Below are positions 50,439 to 59,436 of a stretch of DNA of 64,000 nucleotides, piece by piece; positions within the stretch are counted from its first letter, which is position 1, and each line of letters starts with the position of its first letter. Below the pieces are notes generated by a model that saw only the letters and a program-made list of their open reading frames with translations, did no database searches and was not told the DNA's origin. This DNA comes from an uncultured Alphaproteobacteria bacterium (GTDB lineage Bacteria; Pseudomonadota; Alphaproteobacteria; RF32; CAG-239), in the NCBI GenBank assembly GCA_910587405.1, contig CAJUKS010000004.1, positions 95,295-159,294 of the forward strand, written 5' to 3'. The position numbers and the translations under genes are program-made.

Positions 50439-50842
50439 CAAATGTTGAACTTTGGATGAATATAGCCGTCATCCTTTTATTAATCCCCACCGTCTTTTAT
50501 GCCGCTCTGCTCAGCCGCCGGCTGGGAAAAATGCAACAAAACCAGCAACGGATGATCGAACTTGCCGAGGCCTTGCGTCATGCCGCCGACATTTACGACG
50601 CCGGCGAAAAAAACGCCGCGCCCGATCAAACCGATTCGCAGCCGCCGATTGCGGAAGAAACACTGCCGGCAACGCCTTTTTTCGAAGCACGGCCGACGCC
50701 GGGTTTTGACCAACCGGATTTTGACCAACCGACGAACGACGAAACGCCGCATTTTACCGCGCCTTCATTCACCGCTGCCGACGAAGAGCCTTCCGAAGCC
50801 GAACTTGAACTTCTGCAGGCCTTAAGATCCATCAAACAATAA
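50435..50842 (+). CDS. DUF6468-type flagellar operon protein
   Basis: This 135-residue protein has one N-terminal transmembrane helix (MNIAVILLLIPTVFYAALLS), a helical segment (RRLGKMQQNQQRMIELAEALRHAADI), an acidic Pro-rich linker with repeated FDQP, and a conserved C-terminal tail (SEAELELLQALRSIKQ). This layout and place between fliM and motE match the alphaproteobacterial DUF6468 proteins. Role unknown, presumably stator or switch assembly. Confidence 0.75.
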   Translation: MTNVELWMNIAVILLLIPTVFYAALLSRRLGKMQQNQQRMIELAEALRHAADIYDAGEKNAAPDQTDSQPPIAEETLPATPFFEARPTPGFDQPDFDQPTNDETPHFTAPSFTAADEEPSEAELELLQALRSIKQ

Positions 50843-50852
50843 GGAAACTCCA

Positions 50853-51362
50853 ATGAAAAAATCCGTTCTTTTTACTCTGTTGGCCGTTTTATCCCTGCTT
50901 TTGATCGGCGTTAAAAGCGCCCGGATTTTCCACCGGCACGCCGAAACACAAGCCCATGTTGAGGTTATTTACCCGGAAAACGGCGTTCGTTACGCCCGTG
51001 AGTTGCCTCGTCGACAAATCCGCCGTCCCGTTACCGAACCTGAGGTCGTTTCTTCCGGACGTGAAATCGAACAGGCTATCCGCCGCCGTCTCGACGCCGA
51101 TGCCGCCGCCGATAACGCCGCAAGTGATTTTTCCGCGGCCGCCGACTTTGAAAGCCGGATTGAAAACCGCCGCATTGCCGGACTCTACACCGAAATGAGC
51201 CCCGCCGACGCCGCCCGCATCATCGAAACTCTGGAACCCCGGCAGGCAATCCGTCTTTTGCAGATGATGAACACCGAAAGCGCGGCCGCAATTCTGAGCC
51301 GGATGAAGCTGGATCGGGCTCGTCTCATCACCGAACAAATGTTGGAAGAGATGATCAAATAA
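50853..51362 (+). CDS. motE: MotE-like motility chaperone
   Basis: This 169-residue protein has a signal anchor (SVLFTLLAVLSLLLIGVKSARIF), a basic linker and a C-terminal MgtE-N-like domain (YTEMSPADAARIIETLEPRQAIRLLQMMNTESAAAILSRMKLDRARLITEQML). In alphaproteobacteria MotE stabilises periplasmic MotC. Last gene of the fliL-fliM-DUF6468-motE operon, 10 nt after the previous stop. Confidence 0.83.
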   Translation: MKKSVLFTLLAVLSLLLIGVKSARIFHRHAETQAHVEVIYPENGVRYARELPRRQIRRPVTEPEVVSSGREIEQAIRRRLDADAAADNAASDFSAAADFESRIENRRIAGLYTEMSPADAARIIETLEPRQAIRLLQMMNTESAAAILSRMKLDRARLITEQMLEEMIK

Positions 51363-51433
51363 AATTTAATTTGTAAACTTTAGTGGAAAATAACGTTAAC
51401 GCCGCCTAAATTATCTCTGAAAAGAGAACAGAC

Positions 51434-53443
51434 ATGAGTGAAAAATTTCAAATCGAAAGCCCGTTTGAACCTGCCGGCGACCAACCGCAGGCGATTGACG
51501 AACTTTGCCGCGGTCTTGAAGAAGGCCAACGCAATCAGGTTCTGCTCGGCGTTACCGGATCGGGCAAAACCTTTACAATGGCAAAAATCATTGAACGATG
51601 CCAGCGGCCGGCCCTGATCATGGCGCCCAACAAGACTCTGGCAGCTCAACTCTACAGCGAAATGAAAGAATTTTTTCCTCATAATCAGGTCGAATACTTC
51701 GTCTCTTATTATGATTACTACCAACCCGAAGCTTACGTTCCCAAAACCGACACTTATATCGAAAAAGACTCCGCCATCAACGAACAAATTGACCGTATGC
51801 GCAACTCGGCAACCCGCAGTATTCTGGAAAACCGCGACGTTATCATCGTCGCTTCGGTCTCCTGTATTTACGGTTTGGGGGACGTGGCTTCCTACTCGGC
51901 AATGACTCTGGAACTCAAAACCGGAGACGAAGTGGAACCGCAGGCCGTCTATCAGCGTTTGTCGGAACTGCAATACGAACGCAACCAGCTTAATTTTGTC
52001 CGCAGCACCTTCCGGGTTCAGGGAGATACGCTCGACATCTTTCCCGCCCACCTCGAAGATCGGGCCTGGCGGATTTCTTTTTTCGGCGACGAAATCGAAA
52101 GCATTTACGAATTCGACTCGCTGACCGGCAAAAAAACCGCCGACCTTACCCAGGTGGTGGTCTACCCGGCCAGCCATTACGTTACGCCGCGGCCGGCCCT
52201 GTCTCAGGCCATTTCACGCATCAAACAGGAACTCCAGCCCCAACTTGCCTATTTTCGCGAAAACAACAAATTGCTCGAGGCGCAACGACTGGAACAACGC
52301 ACCCGTTTTGATTTGGAAATGCTTGAAACCACCGGCCATTGCAAAGGCATCGAAAACTACTCGCGCTACCTGACCGGCCGTGCACCCGGCGAACCGCCGC
52401 CGACTCTGTTTGAATACCTGCCTCCGGACGCTCTGCTGTTTATTGACGAAAGCCACATCTCGGTACCGCAGATCGGCGGCATGTACCGCGGTGACCGCAA
52501 TCGCAAGAGCACCCTTGCCGAATATGGATGGCGGCTGCCGTCCTGTCTCGACAATCGCCCCCTCAAGCTGGAAGAATGGGACCGGATGCGGCCGCAGACA
52601 ATCTTCGTTTCCGCTACGCCCGGCAACTGGGAAATGGAACAAAGCAAGGGAGTTTTTGTTGAACAAATTATCCGTCCGACCGGTCTGCCCGACCCGGTAT
52701 GCGTTATTCGTCCGGTTGAAAACCAAATTGACGACCTGATGGAAGAATGCCGCAAAACCATTCTCAAAGGCGAACGGGTTCTGGTAACCACCCTTACCAA
52801 AAAAATGGCCGAAGACCTGACCGAATACCTCAACGAAAACGGCATCAAGGTCCGTTATATGCACTCCGACATCGATACGTTGGAACGCATTGAAATTATT
52901 CGCGACCTCCGACTCGGCGTCTTTGACGTTCTGGTCGGCATCAACCTGCTGCGGGAAGGACTCGATATTCCCGAATGTTCGCTGGTCGCCATTTTGGACG
53001 CCGACAAAGAAGGCTTCCTTCGTTCGACCCGATCGCTGATTCAGACCATCGGACGCGCTGCCCGCAACGTTAACAGCAAGGTTATTTTGTATGCCGACAA
53101 AATGACCGGCTCAATCGAAGAAGCAATCGGAGAAACCGAACGTCGCCGCAACAAACAGCTGCAGTTTAACATCGAACACGGCATCACGCCGCAGACCGTC
53201 CGCAAGAGCATTTCGTCCACCCTCAGCGAAATGACCGCCGCCGACTACATCGACGACAAAGCGGGCGCCGCCGGAGATGCCCGTGACATTGAAAAGCAAA
53301 TCAAAGAACTGACCAAACTGATGAAAGAAGCGGCTCAGAATCTCGAATTTGAACAGGCTGTCGTCTATCGTGACAAAATCAAGGCACTGGAGTTGCTGGC
53401 AATGCGTACTTACGACAACAGCATCTTTGTCAACGGCGGTTAA
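51434..53443 (+). CDS. uvrB: excinuclease ABC subunit B
   Basis: This 669-residue helicase-like damage verifier has Walker A GVTGSGKT, beta-hairpin YFVSYYDYYQPEAYVP, LFIDESH, domain 2-4 motifs with LLREGLDIPECSLVAILDADKEGFLRS and QTIGRAARN, and a C-terminal UVR motif (IKELTKLMKEAAQNLEFEQAVVYRDKI). Its stop overlaps the convergent crcB stop by 4 nt. Confidence 0.98.
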   Translation: MSEKFQIESPFEPAGDQPQAIDELCRGLEEGQRNQVLLGVTGSGKTFTMAKIIERCQRPALIMAPNKTLAAQLYSEMKEFFPHNQVEYFVSYYDYYQPEAYVPKTDTYIEKDSAINEQIDRMRNSATRSILENRDVIIVASVSCIYGLGDVASYSAMTLELKTGDEVEPQAVYQRLSELQYERNQLNFVRSTFRVQGDTLDIFPAHLEDRAWRISFFGDEIESIYEFDSLTGKKTADLTQVVVYPASHYVTPRPALSQAISRIKQELQPQLAYFRENNKLLEAQRLEQRTRFDLEMLETTGHCKGIENYSRYLTGRAPGEPPPTLFEYLPPDALLFIDESHISVPQIGGMYRGDRNRKSTLAEYGWRLPSCLDNRPLKLEEWDRMRPQTIFVSATPGNWEMEQSKGVFVEQIIRPTGLPDPVCVIRPVENQIDDLMEECRKTILKGERVLVTTLTKKMAEDLTEYLNENGIKVRYMHSDIDTLERIEIIRDLRLGVFDVLVGINLLREGLDIPECSLVAILDADKEGFLRSTRSLIQTIGRAARNVNSKVILYADKMTGSIEEAIGETERRRNKQLQFNIEHGITPQTVRKSISSTLSEMTAADYIDDKAGAAGDARDIEKQIKELTKLMKEAAQNLEFEQAVVYRDKIKALELLAMRTYDNSIFVNGG

Positions 53444-53802
53444 ACGCCGCAGACAAAGTGACCGAGACGAATTCCCGCGAACAAAAACGCCAGGCCGACA
53501 ATGACCGACAAAGACAAATAGACGGCAGCCTGTCCAAAATCACTTTTTTCGCACAACACCGCAAAATCCAGCAAATAAGTGGAAAAAGTCGTAAAACCGC
53601 CTAACAAACCGGTCATCAAAAACAGCTTCAATTCCGGTTTCAGCATCGTCCCCGCGGCAACGCAACCGTACAACAAACCGATCAAGAACGCCCCGGCAAC
53701 ATTCACCGTCATCGTTCCCCAATGATGAGGGACGTAGGCTGCAACCAGCCAACGCAGAGAAGCCCCGAGGCCGCCGCCTAAAAACACAAAAAGCCATTTC
53801 AT
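53440..53802 (-). CDS. crcB: fluoride channel CrcB/Fluc
   Basis: This 120-residue four-helix membrane protein has the family motifs GGGLGASLRW, TMTVNVAGAFLIG and GLLGGFTTFSTYLLD, the last holding the fluoride-lining Phe/Thr/Ser. Dual-topology homodimers export fluoride. No fluoride riboswitch was noticed in the 40-nt gap upstream. Confidence 0.95.
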   Translation of the reverse strand: MKWLFVFLGGGLGASLRWLVAAYVPHHWGTMTVNVAGAFLIGLLYGCVAAGTMLKPELKLFLMTGLLGGFTTFSTYLLDFAVLCEKSDFGQAAVYLSLSVIVGLAFLFAGIRLGHFVCGV

Positions 53803-53842
53803 TGTTTTTTCTTTGCCTTTTAGCCGTTTACCGGCAGCTCTC

Positions 53843-54328
53843 TTATGAGAATTTTGCCATCACCCGGGCTTTTTCGCGATTCCAGTCACGGGTTTTTATG
53901 GTCTCGCGCTTATCATAGTTCTTTTTACCGGTTCCCAACCCGACTTCCAGTTTGGCACGCCCTTTCTCGTTAAAAAACAGACGAATGGCTACCAACGTCG
54001 CCCCTTTTTTAGCCAGCGCCGAGATTATCTCGTTGATCTCGCGCCGTTTCAGCAACAATCGCCGCTCCCGTTTTTCGACATGGCTTTCGTAGCCTTTGTT
54101 GGCGTATTCGGCAATAAACATGTTGGAAATATACAGCTCACCGTTTTTTTCCACGCCGAAAGCATCGTTGATGTTGGCATGTCCCAGCCGCAGCGATTTG
54201 ACTTCCGTCCCGCTCAGTTCCAGACCGGCAACAAATTTTTCATTGATAAAATAGTCAAAGCCGGCCCGTCGGTTATGAGCTACCAAACCGGTCGAAATAA
54301 AATCCGCTTTTTTTTCTTTAACCGCCAT
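53843..54328 (-). CDS. smpB: SsrA-binding protein SmpB
   Basis: This 161-residue tmRNA partner has NRRAGFDYFINEKFVAGLELSGTEVKSLR, INDAFGVEKNGELYISNMFIAEY and a C-terminal KKNYDKRETIKTRDWNREKARVMAKF, the tail that folds in the decoding centre. It starts 5 nt after the bactofilin gene, so the two are co-transcribed. Confidence 0.97.
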   Translation of the reverse strand: MAVKEKKADFISTGLVAHNRRAGFDYFINEKFVAGLELSGTEVKSLRLGHANINDAFGVEKNGELYISNMFIAEYANKGYESHVEKRERRLLLKRREINEIISALAKKGATLVAIRLFFNEKGRAKLEVGLGTGKKNYDKRETIKTRDWNREKARVMAKFS

Positions 54329-54333
54329 TTCGC

Positions 54334-54789
54334 TTATTTAACCGCTTTGATCTTGGCAACGATCTGAGGGGCCTGAACGGTTGTCAACGCCGGAGTCGCC
54401 GGCGCGTTGCCGTTATGAACCCGAATGCAGTGCCCGTCAATATACGCACCCGGTTCGATGGCAATCGTGTTATGGGTGGCATCGCCGATCAGCTTTGCGG
54501 TTTTGGCAATAAACAGGCTGTCGGCAACCGCCTTACCCTGCAACGTGCCGTACAAAAACATGCTCTGAGCTTTGACCGTTCCCAAAATATTGCCTTTGAC
54601 GCCGATCACCAGTTCTTCGCAGCAGATATCGCCTTCGATATAACCGTCCACGTGTAAAATGCCGTTACTGTTGATATCGCCGCAAACCTTTGTGGTTTCG
54701 CCGATGATCGTCGGCACCTGGCGGCTGTTGTTGCTGCGGCCGAAAGCGCGCGCCAACTTAAGATACATCATTTTTTTGAATTTTTTCAT
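54334..54789 (-). CDS. bactofilin
   Basis: This 151-residue polymer-forming cytoskeletal protein has central DUF583 beta-helix repeats (TIIGETTKVCGDINSNGILHVDGYIEGDICCEELVIGVKGNILGTVKAQSMFLYGTLQGKAVADSLFIAKTAKLIGD) between basic and Ala/Pro tails. GAGGA precedes ATG 54789; GTG one codon earlier is possible. It follows the M23 peptidase gene by 19 nt, the known bactofilin-LmdC-type pairing that localises cell-wall hydrolysis. Confidence 0.92.
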   Translation of the reverse strand: MKKFKKMMYLKLARAFGRSNNSRQVPTIIGETTKVCGDINSNGILHVDGYIEGDICCEELVIGVKGNILGTVKAQSMFLYGTLQGKAVADSLFIAKTAKLIGDATHNTIAIEPGAYIDGHCIRVHNGNAPATPALTTVQAPQIVAKIKAVK

Positions 54790-54808
54790 CACAAATTCCT
54801 CAAAATTT

Positions 54809-56032
54809 TCAAGAGATTTTAGCTTTCATAAACGGCATCGGATCAACATCCTTATCCCGGTACAGGATCTCATAATGCAGATGCGGCCCGGTCGAGCGTC
54901 CGGTCGAACCAACTTCGCCGACGGCATCGCCCAACTCAACATAATCGCCTTTTTTTACATAAATTTTGTGCATATGGGCATATTTGGTCTTAAACCCGTT
55001 GCCGTGGTCCACCACCACCAAATTGCCGTAGCCCGACGCCGCCTCGGCACGAATCACTTTGCCGCTGGCCATCACCTTGATCTTATTGCCGGTACGTCCC
55101 GCCAAATCAACCCCTTTGTGATAAGCTTTGGTCTTCTTAAACGGATCCGACCTGCGACCGTACGGCGACGATACCCACAGGCTCCATACCGGTTTGCCCA
55201 ACGGAACATATTGCATGACCTCGCGATAATATTCCAGATCATCGACATTTTCAAAAATCCGGCTCACTTTGTCGCTGACGTCTTTTTGCTGCAAAAACTT
55301 ATTGTTTTCCGGAATATACGGACCGCCGGCACCGCGTTTGCGTTTGTCGTTGGCCAAGGCGTTAAAATAAAGGCCGCGTTTTTTCAACGGTACATTGACC
55401 GCCGCCACCGCACTTTTGATTTTGCCGATTTCCTTTTCGGCAATCGCCGCCACCCGGTCCAAAATTTCGGTTTCGGCTTTTTTAATGTCTTCTACCGTTT
55501 CCTGCAGTTCCACCAGTTGGCGCCGCAGTTCGTCGCGTTCGGATATCGCAATGTCGCGTTGCAGCGAAATCTCGTTAAGGTTGGCTTTTTCGGCCAGTTT
55601 TTCGGTATTGATCCAGTTCACCTGAGTGGTAATCTGCTTGACCTTTTCTTCCACCACCGAAGCTTGCTGCTGATATTGCCCCAGATTGAGTTCCGAAGTT
55701 TTGGCATTATCAAGCGTTTTGATCATATCGGCAATATTGCCCTGCAAGGTCACAAAATCGCCCATCAAATCGACATAAGCATCGCGGGTCGCAATCAATT
55801 CGTTGTTTTTTCTGACAATAATCAAATCCGAGCGGCGATACATATGGTAATAGTAAAAACTCCAAATACCGACAAACGCCACCAAAAACAGGAAAATAAC
55901 CTGCATTTTGGAAGATATTGTAAAGACCTTGGCCCGGCCGTTGCTTCTGAAAATGATTTCCTTGTCGGAAAAGAACGATTTTTTAGAAGCATACTGCATC
56001 GGTTCGGGAGCTGTTTTTTTAGCTATTTTCAT
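54809..56032 (-). CDS. M23 (LytM) metallopeptidase, bactofilin-linked
   Basis: This 407-residue protein has a cytoplasmic N-terminus, a transmembrane helix at about 43-62 (VIFLFLVAFVGIWSFYYYHMY), a long coiled coil (about 90-210) and a LytM domain (about 275-395) with HKGVDLAGRTGNKI, VVDHGNGFKTKYAHM and GPHLHYEIL, giving the zinc ligands H, D and HxH intact. It probably cleaves peptidoglycan peptide cross-links under bactofilin control. Confidence 0.92.
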   Translation of the reverse strand: MKIAKKTAPEPMQYASKKSFFSDKEIIFRSNGRAKVFTISSKMQVIFLFLVAFVGIWSFYYYHMYRRSDLIIVRKNNELIATRDAYVDLMGDFVTLQGNIADMIKTLDNAKTSELNLGQYQQQASVVEEKVKQITTQVNWINTEKLAEKANLNEISLQRDIAISERDELRRQLVELQETVEDIKKAETEILDRVAAIAEKEIGKIKSAVAAVNVPLKKRGLYFNALANDKRKRGAGGPYIPENNKFLQQKDVSDKVSRIFENVDDLEYYREVMQYVPLGKPVWSLWVSSPYGRRSDPFKKTKAYHKGVDLAGRTGNKIKVMASGKVIRAEAASGYGNLVVVDHGNGFKTKYAHMHKIYVKKGDYVELGDAVGEVGSTGRSTGPHLHYEILYRDKDVDPMPFMKAKIS

Positions 56033-56176
56033 AAAATTCCGTCACCAGACAATCGGAAAAATTTTTCCGGTTAATTAAAAGTTAATTTAATATAGCAAAA
56101 AAAAATAAAAAAATACAGCCTTTTTTTGCTGTACGCCCAAAACCGCCTTCTGTCCCGCTGCAGGGAACGGCCGTTC

Positions 56177-56491
56177 CTATTGCTCGTCAAGAATGACAAA
56201 CTCGTCACTGCCGACAAAATTGAGAACGATTCTCACTCTTTCGTCCAGCAAATCGGGATCCAGACTGTCCGGCGACAACAACCGGACTTCCGAGTCCAAG
56301 CGCTCTTTCCGAGCCTTGTATTGATCGGCCAGAACACGGGCATGTTCCACCTCGTGGCGCAAATAAAGATACTTGCGTATCCCGCGCTCACCGTAAAAAG
56401 CATAGAAGCCGAAATAGAAAATCACCAGCGTGAAGGCGATATACACTCCCGAACTTTTCAGCCTGTTTTTAAGATCAAACAAAAAACCCAT
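56177..56491 (-). CDS. ftsB: FtsB/DivIC-type septum formation initiator
   Basis: This 104-residue bitopic protein has a transmembrane helix (VYIAFTLVIFYFGFYAFYG) then a short coiled coil (RKYLYLRHEVEHARVLADQYKARKERLDSEVRLL) and the conserved LDPDLLDERVRIVLNFVGSDEFVIL. It belongs to the FtsQ-FtsL-FtsB divisome complex. Alone here, not beside eno or pdhA. Confidence 0.88.
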   Translation of the reverse strand: MGFLFDLKNRLKSSGVYIAFTLVIFYFGFYAFYGERGIRKYLYLRHEVEHARVLADQYKARKERLDSEVRLLSPDSLDPDLLDERVRIVLNFVGSDEFVILDEQ

Positions 56492-56564
56492 GTCAAAACT
56501 CTGATACCGTTATTACAGAGTCGGATACTAGACAAATTTTGTTAATAATTAGTTACGCCGCGCC

Positions 56565-56975
56565 TTAATAAGCGACACAATTGTTTCCTTTCCAACGCCA
56601 CGCTTTGACCACTCCGCGTTCAATCAAAAACGACGTCTGACAGGTATATTCGACCGTATAGCCGAAGCTTTGTTCAAACGGATAAAAATCATAATCTCCG
56701 GTAAACGGCGAGTAAACGACTTCCTGTCCCGGAATAAACGTGTTGCTGTAGATATAATATTCGGACGGCACATACGATTCGTTGATCTTGGTATAAGTAA
56801 TCACCTTGCTGTCATCGCCAAGAAGTTTGACTGCCGACGGACGTCCGAACTTGCCTTCGACCCGGCTCACCGGCTGATTAAGCATCTGGTTCAGTTCCTG
56901 ATTGTACTTTTTTTCCGAAGCGCAACCGCACAAGAGCGCCGCTGCCGAAAGCCCCAAAACCAGTTTTTTCACCAC
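56565..56975 (-). CDS. small outer-membrane lipoprotein, BamE/OmlA-like plan
   Basis: This 136-residue protein has a lipoprotein signal (MVKKLVLGLSAAALLCGC, Cys18). The mature part begins with a helix and QPVSRVEGKFGRPSAVKLLGDDSKVITYTK, the VxxxFGxP pattern seen in BamE/SmpA-like lipoproteins, then beta strands and two further Cys (YTCQTSF, NNCVAY). Assignment to a family is tentative. Confidence 0.65.
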   Translation of the reverse strand: MVKKLVLGLSAAALLCGCASEKKYNQELNQMLNQPVSRVEGKFGRPSAVKLLGDDSKVITYTKINESYVPSEYYIYSNTFIPGQEVVYSPFTGDYDFYPFEQSFGYTVEYTCQTSFLIERGVVKAWRWKGNNCVAY

Positions 56976-57034
56976 TTTTCTCCTGCTTCAATTAAAATTT
57001 TGATAAAATTTAAATAAGCAGGCAACGCCGTTTT

Positions 57035-57517
57035 TCAAGTTCTGTCATAACCGGCGGTCAAAGGCGGCAGGCACGATCCTTCGGCATTTTTTAAATGACG
57101 GGAAGTTCTCGCCCGTGCCGCCAAAATCCCCTCGGCGTCAACCGGCGCAAACTGAGGCAGCCGGATCACAAGACGCGTTCCTTCCGGCAACCGGTCAATC
57201 TCTTTTAACTGCGGTGCAAAAATTTCCCGATTAATCCGCACATGCGTCGTCTTATGCAAAACCGTCAGGTTGAGAAACGAATTAACGTCCTCGGATTCGA
57301 TGCCGGAAATCGGAAAAATATGATGCACGTCAAGATCGGGCGGTAAACGCCCGGTTTTGGCTTCTTCAATTTCCCGTTGGCTCAAAACCCCTTCAAACTG
57401 ATTGGTATAGGCGAGATATTTGATAAACATCTTGCGGACGTGACGCTCAAAAAAACGGCGGTGGTGTTTCCTTATTTCCCGAGAAACTTTGGTAAATATA
57501 ACTTCCTTTAACTCCAT
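57035..57517 (-). CDS. HNH-type nuclease-like protein
   Basis: This 160-residue protein has LDVHHIFPISGIESEDVNSFLNLTVLHKTTHVRINREIF, matching the H-H...N...H core of HNH endonucleases, but no zinc Cys pairs. The N-terminus is basic and helical (REIRKHHRRFFERHVRKMF). No restriction, phage or toxin-immunity partner is adjacent. Catalysis is plausible, biological role unknown. Confidence 0.65.
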   Translation of the reverse strand: MELKEVIFTKVSREIRKHHRRFFERHVRKMFIKYLAYTNQFEGVLSQREIEEAKTGRLPPDLDVHHIFPISGIESEDVNSFLNLTVLHKTTHVRINREIFAPQLKEIDRLPEGTRLVIRLPQFAPVDAEGILAARARTSRHLKNAEGSCLPPLTAGYDRT

Positions 57518-57552
57518 TTCCGCTATCCGTCTGCGTTATATAATGCGGAAAT

Positions 57553-58056
57553 TTAGACCAAAATATTTTTTCTGTCCAGTGTTTTTTTCTTTGCTAACAA
57601 TTTTTGCCGTTTCTGACCAAAAAAAGCCTTTAACAACTGCGCCGCCTCATCTTGCAAAATTCCGCCTTCGACGATCGGCCGGTGATGACAGGTCGGCGCC
57701 CCGTAAAAACAAACCCCGCTGACCACCGCCCCCCCTTTGGCATCGGCGGCGCCGAAATAAATTTTGGCAACCCGCATCAGCGAAGCGGCCGCCGCGCACA
57801 TCGTGCAGGGTTCCAGCGTCACATACATTTCCAACCCCCACAGCCGTTTTTGCTTCAAACGACGACAGGCTTTGCGCATGACTTCAATTTCGGCGTGGGC
57901 AACCGCGTCCTTGCCGTGTTCGCTGACATTATGCGCCCGCGCAACAATCTCGCCGCTTATCGGATCAACAATCAGGGCGCCGACCGGAACTTCGTCGGCC
58001 TTAAAAGCTTTTTCCGCCTCTTTGAGGGCAATTTTCATATAATCTTGCGGATTCAT
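57553..58056 (-). CDS. tadA: tRNA-specific adenosine deaminase TadA
   Basis: This 167-residue zinc deaminase converts A34 to inosine in tRNA-Arg. H54-A-E56 and P83-C84-T-M-C87 form the catalytic zinc site. EVPVGALIVD, NVSEHGKDAVAHAEI and GAADAKGGAVVSG are family features. It is 15-20 residues longer than E. coli core homologues at the Lys-rich C-terminus. Confidence 0.93.
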   Translation of the reverse strand: MNPQDYMKIALKEAEKAFKADEVPVGALIVDPISGEIVARAHNVSEHGKDAVAHAEIEVMRKACRRLKQKRLWGLEMYVTLEPCTMCAAAASLMRVAKIYFGAADAKGGAVVSGVCFYGAPTCHHRPIVEGGILQDEAAQLLKAFFGQKRQKLLAKKKTLDRKNILV

Positions 58057-58114
58057 CTTTATTTTTCTTTCTTTTTGTTTATTATAAACACAAATTTATC
58101 AAGGAACCATTAAA

Positions 58115-58837
58115 ATGAGCGAAAGATTAGCCAAATTTATTGCCCGTTCCGGCGTTTGTTCGCGCCGCGCGGCCGAAGAACTGATTGCGCAAAAACGGAT
58201 TACCGTCAACGGCGAAACCGTCGATTCTCCCGCCTTCAACGTTGAAGGAAACGAAAAGATCCTGCTTGACGGCGAAAAACTCCCTGCCGTCGAAAGTACC
58301 AGACTGTGGCTTTATTACAAACCGACGGGATTGCTGACAACCCATAAAGACACTTCCAACCGCCCGACCGTTTTCGACAATCTGCCGGCCGGACTGCCGC
58401 GGGTAATATCGGTGGGACGTTTGGATCTCAATTCCGAAGGACTGCTGCTGCTGACCAACAACGGTGAACTTTCGCGCACGCTCGAACTGCCGCAAAACGG
58501 CTGGAGCCGCCGCTACAAAGTCAAGGTGCACGGTCGCGTCAGTCAGGCGAAGATCGACTCGCTGGCCGACGGCGTTACCGTTGACGGGGTTGCCTACGGT
58601 CCGGTTAAAATTCTTCTCGGCGAAACTCAGGGAACCAACACCTGGCTCACCATCACCCTGCAAGAGGGCAAAAACCGCGAAATCCGCCGGCTGATGAAGT
58701 ATATCGGTCTTGAAGTGGCACGACTGATCCGTCTTTCTTACGGCCCGTTTCAGCTCGGCAGCCTGAAAAAAGGCGAAGTGCGCGAGGTTCCGCAAAAAGT
58801 TCTGAAAGAACAGCTCGGAGACAAATTCCGGTTATGA
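58115..58837 (+). CDS. rluB: 23S rRNA pseudouridine synthase, RluB/RsuA family
   Basis: This 240-residue protein has an N-terminal S4 domain (RLAKFIARSGVCSRRAAEELIAQKRITVNG) and the catalytic domain with VGRLDLNSEGLLLLTN (catalytic Asp) and EGKNREIRRLMKYIGLEVARLIRLSYGPF. Sub-family (RluB rather than RsuA/RluE) is judged from length and motifs. The stop overlaps the rsmD start by 4 nt. Confidence 0.9.
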   Translation: MSERLAKFIARSGVCSRRAAEELIAQKRITVNGETVDSPAFNVEGNEKILLDGEKLPAVESTRLWLYYKPTGLLTTHKDTSNRPTVFDNLPAGLPRVISVGRLDLNSEGLLLLTNNGELSRTLELPQNGWSRRYKVKVHGRVSQAKIDSLADGVTVDGVAYGPVKILLGETQGTNTWLTITLQEGKNREIRRLMKYIGLEVARLIRLSYGPFQLGSLKKGEVREVPQKVLKEQLGDKFRL

Positions 58838-59382
58838 GGATTATCGGCGGTTTATATCGCGGCAAAAAACTTCTTTCGCCGCGTTCGGTTCACATTCGTC
58901 CCACTTCCGATCAGGCGCGCGAAGCTGTTTTTAACATTTTATACGGCAAACTTTCCCAGCCGTGGGATCAACTTCGAATCGCCGACATTTTTACCGGCAG
59001 CGGCGCGTTTGCGCTCGAGGCGGTTTCCCGCGGCGTGCGGCATGCAACCATGGCAGACCTTGACCTCACCGACGCGGCACGCAATGTTGCGCTTTTTGCG
59101 GCCGAAAAAAACAAAATTCGCCTGCTGAAAGCCGACGCTGCCCGACTTCCCGCAGCCGATGCTCCGTTTGATCTGATTTTTCTTGACGCACCGTACCACA
59201 AAGGGCTGAGCGAAAAAGCGCTGGCTTCGCTTCTGCGGCAAAACTGGCTGGCCGAAGACGCTTTATGCGTGGTGGAACTGGCCCGTGACGAAACCTTTGC
59301 CGTTCCGGCCGGATTGCAAACGATTGACGACCGCTGCTACGGCATCAGCCGTTTTGTTTTTCTCCGCAAACAAGCAGCTTGA
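58834..59382 (+). CDS. rsmD: 16S rRNA (guanine966-N2)-methyltransferase
   Basis: This 182-residue Rossmann methyltransferase has RPTSDQAREAVFNIL, SAM motif IADIFTGSGAFALEAVSRG and catalytic LIFLDAPYHKG (DPPY variant DAPY). Translationally coupled to rluB (ATGA overlap), a common pairing. Confidence 0.94.
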   Translation: MRIIGGLYRGKKLLSPRSVHIRPTSDQAREAVFNILYGKLSQPWDQLRIADIFTGSGAFALEAVSRGVRHATMADLDLTDAARNVALFAAEKNKIRLLKADAARLPAADAPFDLIFLDAPYHKGLSEKALASLLRQNWLAEDALCVVELARDETFAVPAGLQTIDDRCYGISRFVFLRKQAA

Positions 59383-59407
59383 CTTTTTGTCTAAAAAAAT
59401 CTATAAT
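59379..59407 (+). promoter_or_regulatory. strong sigma70 promoter within the end of rsmD
   Basis: TTGACT (59379-59384), 17-nt spacer, TATAAT (59402-59407). The -35 overlaps the rsmD stop codon. Confidence 0.8.
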
Positions 59408-59436
59408 CATTACTGTTCAACTTAATTATTTACATT

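Noticed and set aside
53803..53842. Fluoride riboswitch upstream of crcB
   Set aside because: The gap between smpB and crcB is only 40 nt and shows no matching fold.
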